A stretch of 64,000 nucleotides of DNA from assembly GCF_032854445.1 (NCBI RefSeq), contig NC_088295.1, forward strand, positions 59,315,249 through 59,379,248, read 5' to 3'. The translations under genes and the position numbers were made by a program. The notes under the pieces were generated by a model, which saw nothing but the letters and a program-made list of their open reading frames with translations, had not been told where the DNA came from and searched no databases. Position 1 is the stretch's first letter; each line of letters starts with the position of its first letter. This document shows positions 50,601 to 59,607 of this stretch, one piece after another. Source of the stretch: Liolophura sinensis. Lineage: Eukaryota; Mollusca; Polyplacophora; Chitonida; Chitonidae.

Positions 50601-51144
50601 TTCGGTTATTACATGTAATTCAAAGTTACTGTCTTCATAAACTGATAAACTGCTAAAAAAAAGCTGACCACCACAGCAATACTCAATTCCAAATTCTAAA
50701 ATAGTGTATAAGCTTGTAAAACTGCTATCGTTTGCCGTGATAAAATATGCTCTTTCACACTGAAACCTACTGCATGTTGAGTGGACAAGTTAGAGACTTT
50801 TTATTTTTCTCTGAGCTACAGTGGTTGAATCAAAACTTTACAGAACCAAACGACACATCTCACCTTGAAGGACAAATTGCGTATGATTAATCGACACTGT
50901 TTCTGCAGCTTAAAACTACTCTTCTCTGCAGTGTTTTCACTTTTCACTGGTTCCTTTACAAACTCTGATGAGTGCTGCCAAGCCTGCAGTGTCTGGCCTG
51001 TCAAATATAAACAGAGGGAAATTGGTACACTGTATATGAAAAAAAAAAAGCACTCCTTGAAATAAAGAAAAATTAGTAGAACAGTTATTTCAGTTCAACA
51101 CTGATGATGCTTTCGTATTTTTAATATTAAGTACTAAAATTCTC

Positions 51145-51214
<70 letters not shown>

Positions 51215-54200
51215 TACGCTTTACAAGGATTTTAAGAACCACATTAAGACCTTAACATAGAAGGAACCAAGACAGTCTACAAAGACAGCTCATAAATTTG
51301 TATTTGAAGGGTACTGGGTGCGACTCAGCTGTAATGTTCGATATGAACTGAATTGAAATTTAAGAGTGAACATTCATAAACAACAAGCACCATTTAAAGT
51401 CTTGGTATGACCTGACCCAACTTCAAGCCAGATGCTCCAACCATTAGACCATCGAGGTGGTTCTTCCCTGCGCAAAAGTGTACCACACTTGTTTAATCAG
51501 CGACTAGAGAAAACATCATTGGTTTGAACAATTTCTGGTGACCTTCATCCTGGCGCATCCTACTCTCTAAACAACCAGAAGCGCATTGGAAGAACAAAAG
51601 AATCACTTTGGAATTGTGCGAGAATGGGTATTGCAAAATCGATGAACGCTCACTCGTATCTCCCGAAATGAACTTCCGGAAGTCATTTCAGTGTTAACAC
51701 AGTTTTAAATATACTTTTGCAAAGACAAGAAACCTTACAGACAAGAAACCTTACAGACAAGAACAGCTTGCAGCTGCACTCAACAAAAACCACAACAATC
51801 CCCCACCCCCCCAAAGATAAACACAGAACAGCAACAGAGATAAAAAATACCCACCTCTAAAGTCTCTTCCATTTAACCTTCTCACAGCCCTCTTTGAATC
51901 ACGCACAACATTTGAAGGTCAGGATGACAGTGGTGTCAGAGCGACCTTTGACCGGGTATCTAACTTTGGCAATGTTTTTCACATTTCTGAAGAACAATAA
52001 AACAAAGGCTCAGCAAGCAAGGTATATATTAATTGTTTTCCGTTTATTTTTAAACAACCAAGTACAACGATATACACTAACCAATGAAAAGAAGGTTATT
52101 TATTTCTGGTGAGGAGTGAAAAGATTCACTTACTCCAAGACGATTTGATAAATGGGTTGAGGAAATACGGGCGTTCATCACGTACCGCACACCATTACAC
52201 ACTTATTTGCAGCCTCATTCAAGCCTATAACCTCATTTCTAAGTGTTTAATTACTACTGTGGCCTAACAAATCAGGGGGTTTTTTTTCAGGTTCAAAGGT
52301 TCACGGATAAATTTAATGACAGGTAAATACTACACTCATTGTCTGTCAGAAAACAACATCATCAGTGTTTGCAAACTTCATTACCTTCACAGTTCATCAT
52401 TAATTTTCTGCATTTCATCCAATGTTTGGTATGTTAAAATGCACTTTCAGAGGCACATTAAAGGCTTAAAAATTACACTTTTCATGCCAACACTGATGGT
52501 TTTCTGATACAGAAATTAATCAAACGTCAGAAAACAGAACTCCTAAGTGGTCCTATCAGGTGGATGAGTCACTCAAAAGCAAGCAAAAGGTCACGTAAAA
52601 TATACTAAGCTTTAGGTGAACCCCCTTACATGTACACCCCCCTCCCCCCCCCCCCCCCCCCCCCCCAACACCTACTGTGTAGCTTGCTCCAGGGTGGTTG
52701 AGTCCAGCTTGCCTGAGAAGCCAGTCACAACCACTTGTTTAGCTCGCATGTACTTGGTACTCTGAGCATCAGCGTTAGCATTTTCAGGTATTTCCTTTGG
52801 TTTAGACTTCAAAGAGACATCTGGTTAAATAGAAAATGAAAACTTAAAAGTAAAACTACAAATCAAAATTAAGCGGTAAATAATATTTATTTCATGGTCA
52901 TATGTAGGCAAATTTTAAGCATGGGATAAAATGAATAAATGTACAAATTCAAGGTTACTCAGGTTGAAATATTTAACTGTTTAAAATGTGTTTAACTATT
53001 AACTGTCCACCATTAACAAGTCATTGATTAAGACTACTTTCAGCTGTCAAAGTATTTTCTTTTTTTTTATAGAAAATGTAACATGAGGGAGAGAAATGGC
53101 ACACCCTTCCTAGTTTCACATGACAATAAGTTCTCATAAGAAGGTAAATTTAATTACCCTAAACGACCTAAAATTTTGCCCAGAAAAGTGCAAATAAATG
53201 TCAAAAAGTATTATTTTTGGTGCTGAAATTTCAAATTTTCCAGTAGAATATCATCCTATGTTCCAGGCAAACCTCAAAACACCTTTCTAACATCAACAGA
53301 ACTCTCAGAATCAGGACAAACGGGCAAGTTGGTCATAGACGGGATTTATGTTAATTTAGGGTATATTAAAAACTTTCACATAGCACTAGATTATTTACCG
53401 GTTAAGTACCACTTACTGGAATCTTTCTGACTAACATTCTCTACATCATCCTCATCTTCATCTGTCTTCTTTGGGGCTTTTCCTCTTGTATTTCTTTTTC
53501 TTTGAATAAAGGACAAAAACATTCCTTCCATCCACCTTCTTGATTTTACTTTTGGCTTCCACAGCATCCTCGCTGAAAACGTCAAGTTAATACGATGGAT
53601 AGTTTGTGTAGCACATTTTTTTTAATTCATAGTTACTGATTAAATTTATTTACTTATCTGCCTTGGTGTTTTACTCACCAAGATCAACAATATTTCACTT
53701 ATATGGTATGGTGGGAGAAAAACCAGGCAGACTGCAGGGGAAACCCACAGCCATTCGCAGGTTGCAATGATTATATAGTTTGGCTCAAATCACAAATAAT
53801 AAGAACAAAACAGGATTTTATTTCTAATGAGGGGAGATACAATTTGTTTGGTGAGCACAAAAAATGTGTGCAAAGCAGTCAAATTCACCTTATCCAGAAA
53901 GGAAAATTTCAAATAAAGTTAACTGGTGATAAACTAGAGTGGGTTCTTTATTTGAGCATTTTAATATTTATTTCTTTGATTGTTGTTTCGTGCCATGTAC
54001 ACAAGAAGTTTTGACTTATATAAGGGCTGTTAATTTAATGGGTGGAGAAAAGTGGAGTGCCCAGGGTAAACCACAGGCCTTTCGTAAATTACAGATACAT
54101 TTTCACAAATTCTAACACTATATTTGTGGTCTCCAATAAACCTTAAACTGTGCAAACAGCCAGTTGATGAGTGTTGCAGACTGCTTTTTTTTCACCTAAA

Positions 54201-55984
54201 AAAACAGTAACGGCCAAACTTAAGTTGAGAAGCCACGGTAAATGAATGAGTACAGAACATAAAGATGAATAAGGAAAACATGAGATTTAACCTAATATAT
54301 TTAAAATAAAGATTATATTGTACGTTGTCAGGAGTATTTTCAGTAAGGTTTTAGGATGTTATTAATTAGACACACCTGTAATTTTTATGTCATGCATGTA
54401 CCTAAAAAGTATATTAGTTGTTTTGAGAGAAAGAAATTACATTTCTGTGATGTTTTTGGAAAAGCAAGGAAGTGTACATGTTGTTCATCAGATGAGCTAA
54501 CAAGGTGAGAAAAAAACAAATTAAAAGTTTTGCAATTTTGCGAATTTTTGAAAATCTTGTCTGTTCTTTTCAGTATTCCTGTTTCCAAAAAATAACCTGT
54601 ATATTAGTTAAAAATTAAAACCCAGACCAGATGTTCCAAAAATATTAAAAGAATAGAATGCTATACTACACTTTTCTGTCGTGCTTGTGAATCCTGTATT
54701 GGAATAACATTAAATACTTACAGCATTGAGTACACAACAAAGCCATAACCTTTTCCTCGTCCAGTCTCTGAAAATATAATATTAAAACACTAACATTAAA
54801 CATATTATACCATGAAGATACATGTACTGCATCACACATATTTTTATGACGGTATTCACCAAACAGTTATGTTATACAAATTGTGGTACAGAATTGTCAA
54901 AAATTGTCTAAAGTTAATATTGTAATGTAGATAAAAGTCCATGTGATTTTTAACAAACAGTTCAGCTGGGTGATAAATTCTATGAAACTATATGTACATT
55001 TCAGACAGATTTTCCTAATTTAGTAGCAAGTGAAACATCTTCCCAAGTGTCTTCTGATTGTTTATAATATCCCAGATATTAACAAATTATGAATGTCAGC
55101 CCAAATTTTGTCAACAGCCAGTTTCAGATATGACAAATGACTTTATTCCATTATGGTTAAGTAGTTAAATTCACTAGTATGATGGTGGTCAGTTTTATGA
55201 GATAGTAAAACTGGGGTTAAATTACTGAGCTCTGTACATGTGTAGTAATTCTAAGCTGTTGATGAACTTTATCACAGGGCATACAGAGCTGTACAGGCCA
55301 CACTCCTGGTGAACAAGAGCACATGTCTTCAGCACATGTTAGACTGCACAACTGCACTGCTCTTGGGTGCGTTTTGGGTGTCAAATATTGCAAATTATGA
55401 CATTCTGCTAGTGTAGTTTTTCTTTGCTTTGTGAAAAAGATAGGTAAGTATTTAGCCGTACTGTTATAAATTATACTGACAGGGAGCTGAGATATTGCAG
55501 TTTCTCATTAAGGACTGTCACACCTCATACAAAGATGCCATGGCTATGAAATGTTACAATTAGGCTTTTTTTTGAGTGGAAGAAGTGAGAGATCATGACA
55601 GAACCCTGTAAGAGGGGCATTCAAAAGCCTCGCCAGACAAAAACCGTGGAGGACAAAAGCCCTTCAATCACAATACTAGAAGCAAGCAGCCTATATGATC
55701 AATGAAATATGTAGACGCTTCAGATTCCAATCATAGCTCCATTTACATCATAGCTCCACGTCGTCAAGTAAGGCGACATTTGCAACAACAACAGCGGCAT
55801 AATAAAGAAAGAAACAAAGCGTTGCTGGGTGCCACATACCTTTATCCTTAACAAGAATACACCGTTTGACGGGCCCTATCTCACTGAAAACTTCCTCCAG
55901 CCTCTGTTCCGTCACACTAAACGGTAAATTTCGAATGAATAAGGTTTGACGCGGCTCAGCATGGTCATCACTGCGCGCAGCCAT
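38658..55984 (-). CDS. RBM28: RNA-binding protein 28 (RBM28/Nop4 family)
   Basis: RBM28 is a nucleolar RNA-binding protein linked to snRNPs and 60S ribosome biogenesis. Exons: 55840-55984 (ATG), 54722-54767, 53417-53572, 52676-52820, 51855-51986, 50864-50997, 50309-50384, 49798-49890, 49085-49159, 48556-48690, 47750-47899, 47345-47405, 47034-47143, 46497-46570, 43597-43735, 43095-43160, 42298-42454, 41631-41780, 40648-40722, 39835-40152, 38658-38789. Domains (about 854 residues): RRM1 ~14-95 ([11 protein letters not shown]), an extra RRM-like segment ~141-215, RRM2 ~243-325 ([18 protein letters not shown]), acidic Ser/Glu/Asp tract ~335-430, RRM3 ~440-530 ([19 protein letters not shown]), RRM4 ~595-690 ([25 protein letters not shown]), basic tail with LPSHSGPKI and C-terminal MKWFAD. 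Human RBM28 has 759 residues and four RRMs. Four single-base excesses interrupt the frame in exons 3, 5, 16 and 17. The exon 11 donor (GTCTCT) is weak. Identity is certain; integrity is not. Confidence 0.93.
39159..39362. mobile_element. MITE, family A, in an RBM28 intron
   Basis: Ends are CTTCAACCTTTTCACATG and CAAATGTGAAAAGGTTGAGG. Body as in the copy at 32214. Confidence 0.85.
40904..41118. mobile_element. MITE, family A, in an RBM28 intron
   Basis: Diverged ends (TTTACCTTTTTGCAATTTTG, CATATGTGAACAGGTTGGGG) flank the conserved body (GTAGTTTTGTTTCTAAAATC). Confidence 0.75.
41365..41573. mobile_element. MITE, family B, in an RBM28 intron
   Basis: Starts CCAACCTTTTCAACCACCAC and ends GTCGTTGAATATGTTGACGA. 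The body (GTCATTTTCATTATAGCTGT) matches the copy at 43825. Ends resemble family A but the bodies differ. Confidence 0.7.
42765..42995 (-). mobile_element. SINE-like repeat, diverged family, in an RBM28 intron
   Basis: TTTATTTGATTTTTGTTTATGCC and ACTCAAGAAATTTCCACTCA-type sequence, then AGAACCGAAGTGCCTGGAGT. The core GGAAACCGGAGTGCCCAGGG-like motif is shared with copies near 24050, 44110, 54040 and 56920. Confidence 0.6.
43825..44038. mobile_element. MITE, family B, in an RBM28 intron
   Basis: Starts TTCTTCAACCTTTTCAACTG and ends GTTGAAAACGTTGAAGATTT, so the termini are complementary. The body matches the copy at 41365. Confidence 0.75.
44108..44225 (-). mobile_element. SINE-like repeat, diverged family, in an RBM28 intron
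   Basis: TTTATTTATTTGATTGCTGC at the left, then AATTTTTCACTT and GGAAACCGGAGTGTCTGGCC. It abuts the 45-bp minisatellite. Confidence 0.6.
44315..46273. repeat. 45-bp minisatellite, ~43 copies, in RBM28 intron 14
   Basis: The unit runs GGGTTACACCAGCATCCCTG then CTTACTGTCACCAAGACCAT and GCTTA. About twelve copies at the left have GACTGTGTGAA or similar where the remaining copies have GACCATGCTTA, so two sub-families are arranged side by side. In the right-hand copies each junction reads CTTAGGGTTACA, that is one and a half TTAGGG units. Because 45 is divisible by three, several frames stay open (682 codons on the minus strand, 520 on the plus); these are repeat artefacts. Exons 14 (46497-46570) and 15 (43597-43735) flank it. 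Confidence 0.95.
46774..46880 (-). mobile_element. Diverged SINE fragment, RBM28 intron
   Basis: TTGATTTGATTGGTGTTTGA, AGTATTTCACTTATAAGACC and GAAACCTGGGGAAGCCCGTA follow the SINE order. Confidence 0.6.
47519..47597 (+). mobile_element. SINE 3' part, RBM28 intron
   Basis: CATAATGCTGGCCGCCGTTG, then TTCTTGAGTACAGCATAGCA and a CAAATAAACAAACAAAT tail. The tRNA head is absent. Confidence 0.8.
49231..49352 (-). mobile_element. SINE fragment, RBM28 intron
   Basis: TTATCTGATTGGTGCATTAG, CAAGAATATTTCACTAATAC and GGCTGAGCCCCAGGAAAATC. Tail and core only. Confidence 0.8.
49969..50099 (-). mobile_element. SINE fragment, RBM28 intron
   Basis: TTTGATTGGTGTCTTACGCC, then GGCAGAGCCCGGGGGAAACC and CACGACCATCTGCAGGTTGC. 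High similarity to the copies at 57391 and 58487 suggests a young insertion. Confidence 0.85.
51149..51207. repeat. (TA)n microsatellite, RBM28 intron
   Basis: About 29 TA units, then CATATATACG. Confidence 0.95.
52644..52666. repeat. Run of 23 C (G on the RBM28 sense strand)
   Basis: A run of 23 cytosines, preceded by CCCCCCT, begins about ten bases past the donor of RBM28 exon 4 (exon edge 52676). Such runs are prone to length error and can form G-quadruplex in RNA. Confidence 0.9.
53639..53767 (-). mobile_element. SINE fragment, RBM28 intron
   Basis: TTTATTTACTTATCTGCCTT, CAATATTTCACTTATATGG and GGGGAAACCCACAGCCATTC. The core has lost the GACGGCGGCCAGCAT segment. Confidence 0.75.
53965..54110 (-). 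mobile_element. SINE-like repeat, diverged family, RBM28 intron
   Basis: TATTTCTTTGATTGTTGTTT, GTGGAGAAAAGTGGAGTGCC and CAGGGTAAACCACAGGCCTT match the family at 42765. Confidence 0.6.
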
Positions 55985-56569
55985 GTTGGAAATTTCACTC
56001 TAACTCGTACATAAGACTCGTACATTGAATATTGCGCCTTCTAAATGATTGCACTTATTTTAGATAACGGTACCATTTAATTCTCCATAATAACTCATGT
56101 CAACTTTGTTTCAACTATGTGACAGTGGTCAAGGTGACAGTCATGCAATGACGTGTTAAACTTTGTGAAAAAAAAAAATTCCAAACTAACCAGTACGGAA
56201 GGAGCTGGATTTGAACCCTCAACTACCCATTGATCAACAGCTAACCGATGAAGTTCAGTTCAATCCATTGTATCTCGCCAAATTCCTGACAAACTACAAT
56301 AAAGACTTACGTGAACACCAAGCAGAAATTCGCAATAGCTGCAAAGAAAAATCGCCTTACACACAGGCCCATCGCCAATGTTAAAAGATGATGGGCTGTA
56401 AATAGTTGACCAACTGACCGACATACAGTTCAGCTAAATATACCAGCAGCTTTTGTGTACACAGTACCAGGCAGCTGAACAGACTTTTTAAATCAGTAAC
56501 TGTACTACATTGCAGTCTTAATCTTGTCAATGTATTAACCACCTAAGCAGCTTCTTATGCAAAACTGAC

Positions 56570-56788
56570 CCAGGAGCCTCTCACCAATGCGGTCGCTGTG
56601 AGTTCAAGTCCAGCTCATGCTGGCTTCCTCTCCGGTCGTAAGTGAGAAGGTCTGTCAGCAACCTGCGGATGGTCGTGGGTTTCCCCCGGGCTCTGCATTT
56701 TTCTCAAACCATAATGCTGGCCGCCGTCATATAAGTGAAATATTCTTGAGTACGGTGTAAAACACCAATCAAATAAAATAATAAAAAT
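56570..56788 (+). mobile_element. tRNA-derived SINE, nearly full length
   Basis: CCTCTCACCAATGCGGTCGC and the B-box-like GAGTTCAAGTCCAGCTC, then the core, GAGTACGGTGTAAAACACCA and an A-rich tail. Same order as the copy at 5783. Confidence 0.9.
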
Positions 56789-56862
56789 CTTATGTAAAAC
56801 TGAGTCTTCTGTATTCTCTGGCATTATCCCACCTGTGTGGTATCTCATTAATACATTAATGC

Positions 56863-57160
56863 CACCCTTAAGAATTTTTCACTTTCTTAAGGTGCTCACT
56901 TTTATAAGTGAGGAAAGCAGAGTGCATGGGACAAACCATCAACCTTTGGCAAGTTACTAATGAATCTTCCCACCATATTGGAGGAAAGCAAATGACCTTC
57001 AATGAACAATGTTTCTGCAAACAGTCACATGAACATCAGTGACATCATATTTTCACCAAGGACCCACAAAGTGAGAGGGCATGCCAACCTCTCCAAGGTT
57101 TGAACCCACACCTTCCGTGCTCTGGGGATTGAAAGGTAAGCACCTTCGCCACTTGGCAAT
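56863..57160 (-). mobile_element. SINE-like repeat, diverged family
   Basis: CTTAAGAATTTTTCACTTTC, GGAAAGCAGAGTGCATGGGA and a right part with GGTTTGAACCCACACCTTCC that resembles a reverse-complement B box. Confidence 0.6.
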
Positions 57161-57390
57161 GGCCCTCTTCCATGTTAACCCAAAACAAAATAGAAACAAA
57201 AATTGATAGTGTTAGTTTGTCATTATTTGTGTAAGTCTTGGCCACAGTGCCATAGGGCATTACCAGTTTTTCTTTCCTCATATTTTATCACAAACATAAT
57301 GGTCCCTGCACAGCCGCCTTTGTTAAAAAATAATTACCTTTTCAAAGCAAGGTGTGAAACACACTACAAGTTGTGATTACCATAAATAAG

Positions 57391-57586
57391 TTTATTTATT
57401 TGATTGGTGTTTTACGCTGTACTCAAGAATATTTCACTTATATGACAGCGGCCAGCATAATGGTGGGAGGAAACCAGGCAGAGCCCAGGGGAAACCCAGG
57501 ACAATCCGCAGGTTTTTGCCAGACCTTCCCACGTACGGCTGGAAAGGAAGCCAGCATGAGCAAGACTTGAACTCACAGCGACCGAC
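57391..57586 (-). mobile_element. tRNA-derived SINE, nearly full length
   Basis: TTTATTTATTTGATTGGTGT, core GACAGCGGCCAGCATAATGG, GCCAGCATGAGCAAGACTTG and the start of the tRNA-like head. It abuts the MITE at 57601. Confidence 0.9.
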
Positions 57587-57600
57587 CATAAATAAGTGTC

Positions 57601-58016
57601 ATTATACATACTCCTTACTGAACATGCATTGCTCTCTACATTTCACATTTCATCACAACCGGTAACAGAAAAGCTTAATCTTTGGAGCCCGCGAGATGTA
57701 AGTAGGCTTGTTTAGGCTTAGCCTCATGTCATGTCTTCCCCCTGTGGAACTATTTTATCAGCATTCATCAATAAAATTGTTTCAAGTGTTGGTTAGAATC
57801 ATGTTGTAGGTAAAGACAATGCATGGGTATAAAGTATTATTGGAGACAAACGATGAGATCAATTGTTTGTGTTGACATCACTTCCTGCCTCATCACTGTG
57901 ACACCAATGATCTTGGTGGTGTTCAAGACTTCTGTACAAAATTTGCTATTGGTGGCAGTGCTGTAAAGTGAAAGATAGAGAGCGGCACATGTGCTGTAAG
58001 GAGTAGGGTCATTATA
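57601..58016. mobile_element. ~420-bp MITE, family C, copy 2
   Basis: The left end (ATACATACTCCTTACTGAAC .. CTCTCTACATTTCACATTTC) is complementary to the right end (AAGTGAAAGATAGAGAGCGG .. GCTGTAAGGAGTAGGGTCAT). The interior (ATTCATCAATAAAATTGTTT, AACACCAATGATCTTG-type sequence) matches the copy at 37004 in inverse orientation. Confidence 0.8.
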
Positions 58017-58486
58017 AACACATGAATGGACACTGCGTGGAGGATGACAAACTAATCAGACCAACAAAGTCATTTTTCTGTACAATCAATTTTGTATTTT
58101 TGGATTCTTGTTTGCGTCATTTAAACAGACAGTAAGGGCAATGTACAATTGTGACAACAGAATCAATGTTACACTGATGCTATTCCACTGGCATAAAACA
58201 AGCTTTTCACAATACAGCACCATAAACAATGAACATTTCTTTTCCACATATGCTGTACAATAGTTTACCAGGTTTAACACTTTTCTCAGACAACAAATTT
58301 TCAAAATCATTTCCTTCTTTTTTCATATCTCCTTTTTTTTTTCTTCAAAAAAGTGGACTAACAAACTTCTGTAAAAATGAGTACAAAGTTTCCTAATGTA
58401 GGCTCTACACATTTTCCATTCAGATAACGCCACACTGTGTCATGTTTAAGCGCTGAATACCTCATTGCTTCCAATTTGTAAGCTCA

Positions 58487-58733
58487 TTTTATTTACTTGT
58501 TTATTTGATTGGTGTTTTATGTCATTCTCAAGAATATTTCACTTACACGACGACAGCCAGCATTACGGTGGAAAGAAACCGAGCAGAGTCCGGGGGAAAC
58601 CCACAACCATCCACAGGCTGCTGGCAGACCTTCCCACATACAGCTGGATTTGAACCTACAGCATTCACATTGGTAGAGACTCCTGGGACATTGCACTGAG
58701 CTTGCATGCTAACCCCCTCGACCGGGGCCCCAT
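58487..58733 (-). mobile_element. tRNA-derived SINE, full length
   Basis: The left end is TTATTTGATTGGTGTTTTAT. The right end includes GCATGCTAACCCCCTCGACC and GGGGCCCC, the reverse complement of a tRNA-like head. This copy shows head, core and tail together. Confidence 0.88.
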
Positions 58734-59607
58734 TTTAAAGCATTATTACAATGGACCAGCAACATTAGAAGCATTTTCTCATTGATAACATAAAAAGTAC
58801 ATCATGTCACATGACTTCCCCACTATTTTTCTTCCAATTCAAGGCACTTGTAATGCTTTGGGAATTTGTAAGTCAATGATACAAATGTTCTTTTCATAGG
58901 CATCTTATCACATACATATTTCTGGCCGGTTTGAATTGACATCTATCTAAAACTGATCAAAATAAAACCTGTAAGTGCATTAAAAGTTTTTTTTGTTCCC
59001 AACATTTTCAGACCATATTATTTATGAGGAGGAACTTAACTGACAATATATTTTTGGTGTGTGTAAAAATTTTTAACAAATAGAAAAAGAAATACTTCTG
59101 GTGGTTGTAACATATTTCTTATGACTACATGTACAAACATACCACAATTATTTCATTTAATTACTTAATTACTCACTTTACTTCACAGCTGATAGACTTG
59201 TTGTACCATGACATCAGAATAATAGCAGGAAACTTGCACAGATAAATGAAACTATTCAATGAATGCTTGGCAAAAATTCTGTTTCTTTTTTTTTTTTTTT
59301 TTGCCACTTCATGATACCTATGATACAGATTAATATCAAATATCAAAGTGACAGGAATACTTTAGTACTTATTTCTTCCATGCTCAATATTTTAAGCAAA
59401 GAATGTGTTACATGTAAAATATAACATAAACATGTAAATTACAGGAAATGTACCAGTGTCTCATCTTGCGAACTTCAACCATGCTTGTAGCTACCAAAAA
59501 CATTCTCCCACACATTTACCAACTCTTTGACAACTGACTTTCATCAAGACGTGTTGATGAAAATTACAGAAATGAACTGATGACACGATGAGTCGATGGT
59601 CTTGGGG
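58734..59607. other. 3' flank of the partial gene at 59608, no gene seen
   Basis: AT-rich; it probably includes that gene's 3' UTR. No repeat was recognised other than a poly-T run near 59287-59303. Confidence 0.5.

Noticed and set aside
38658-55984. RBM28 as a processed pseudogene
   Set aside because: Twenty introns with proper splice sites are present, so it is not a retrocopy. Decay of a duplicated gene remains possible and is reported.
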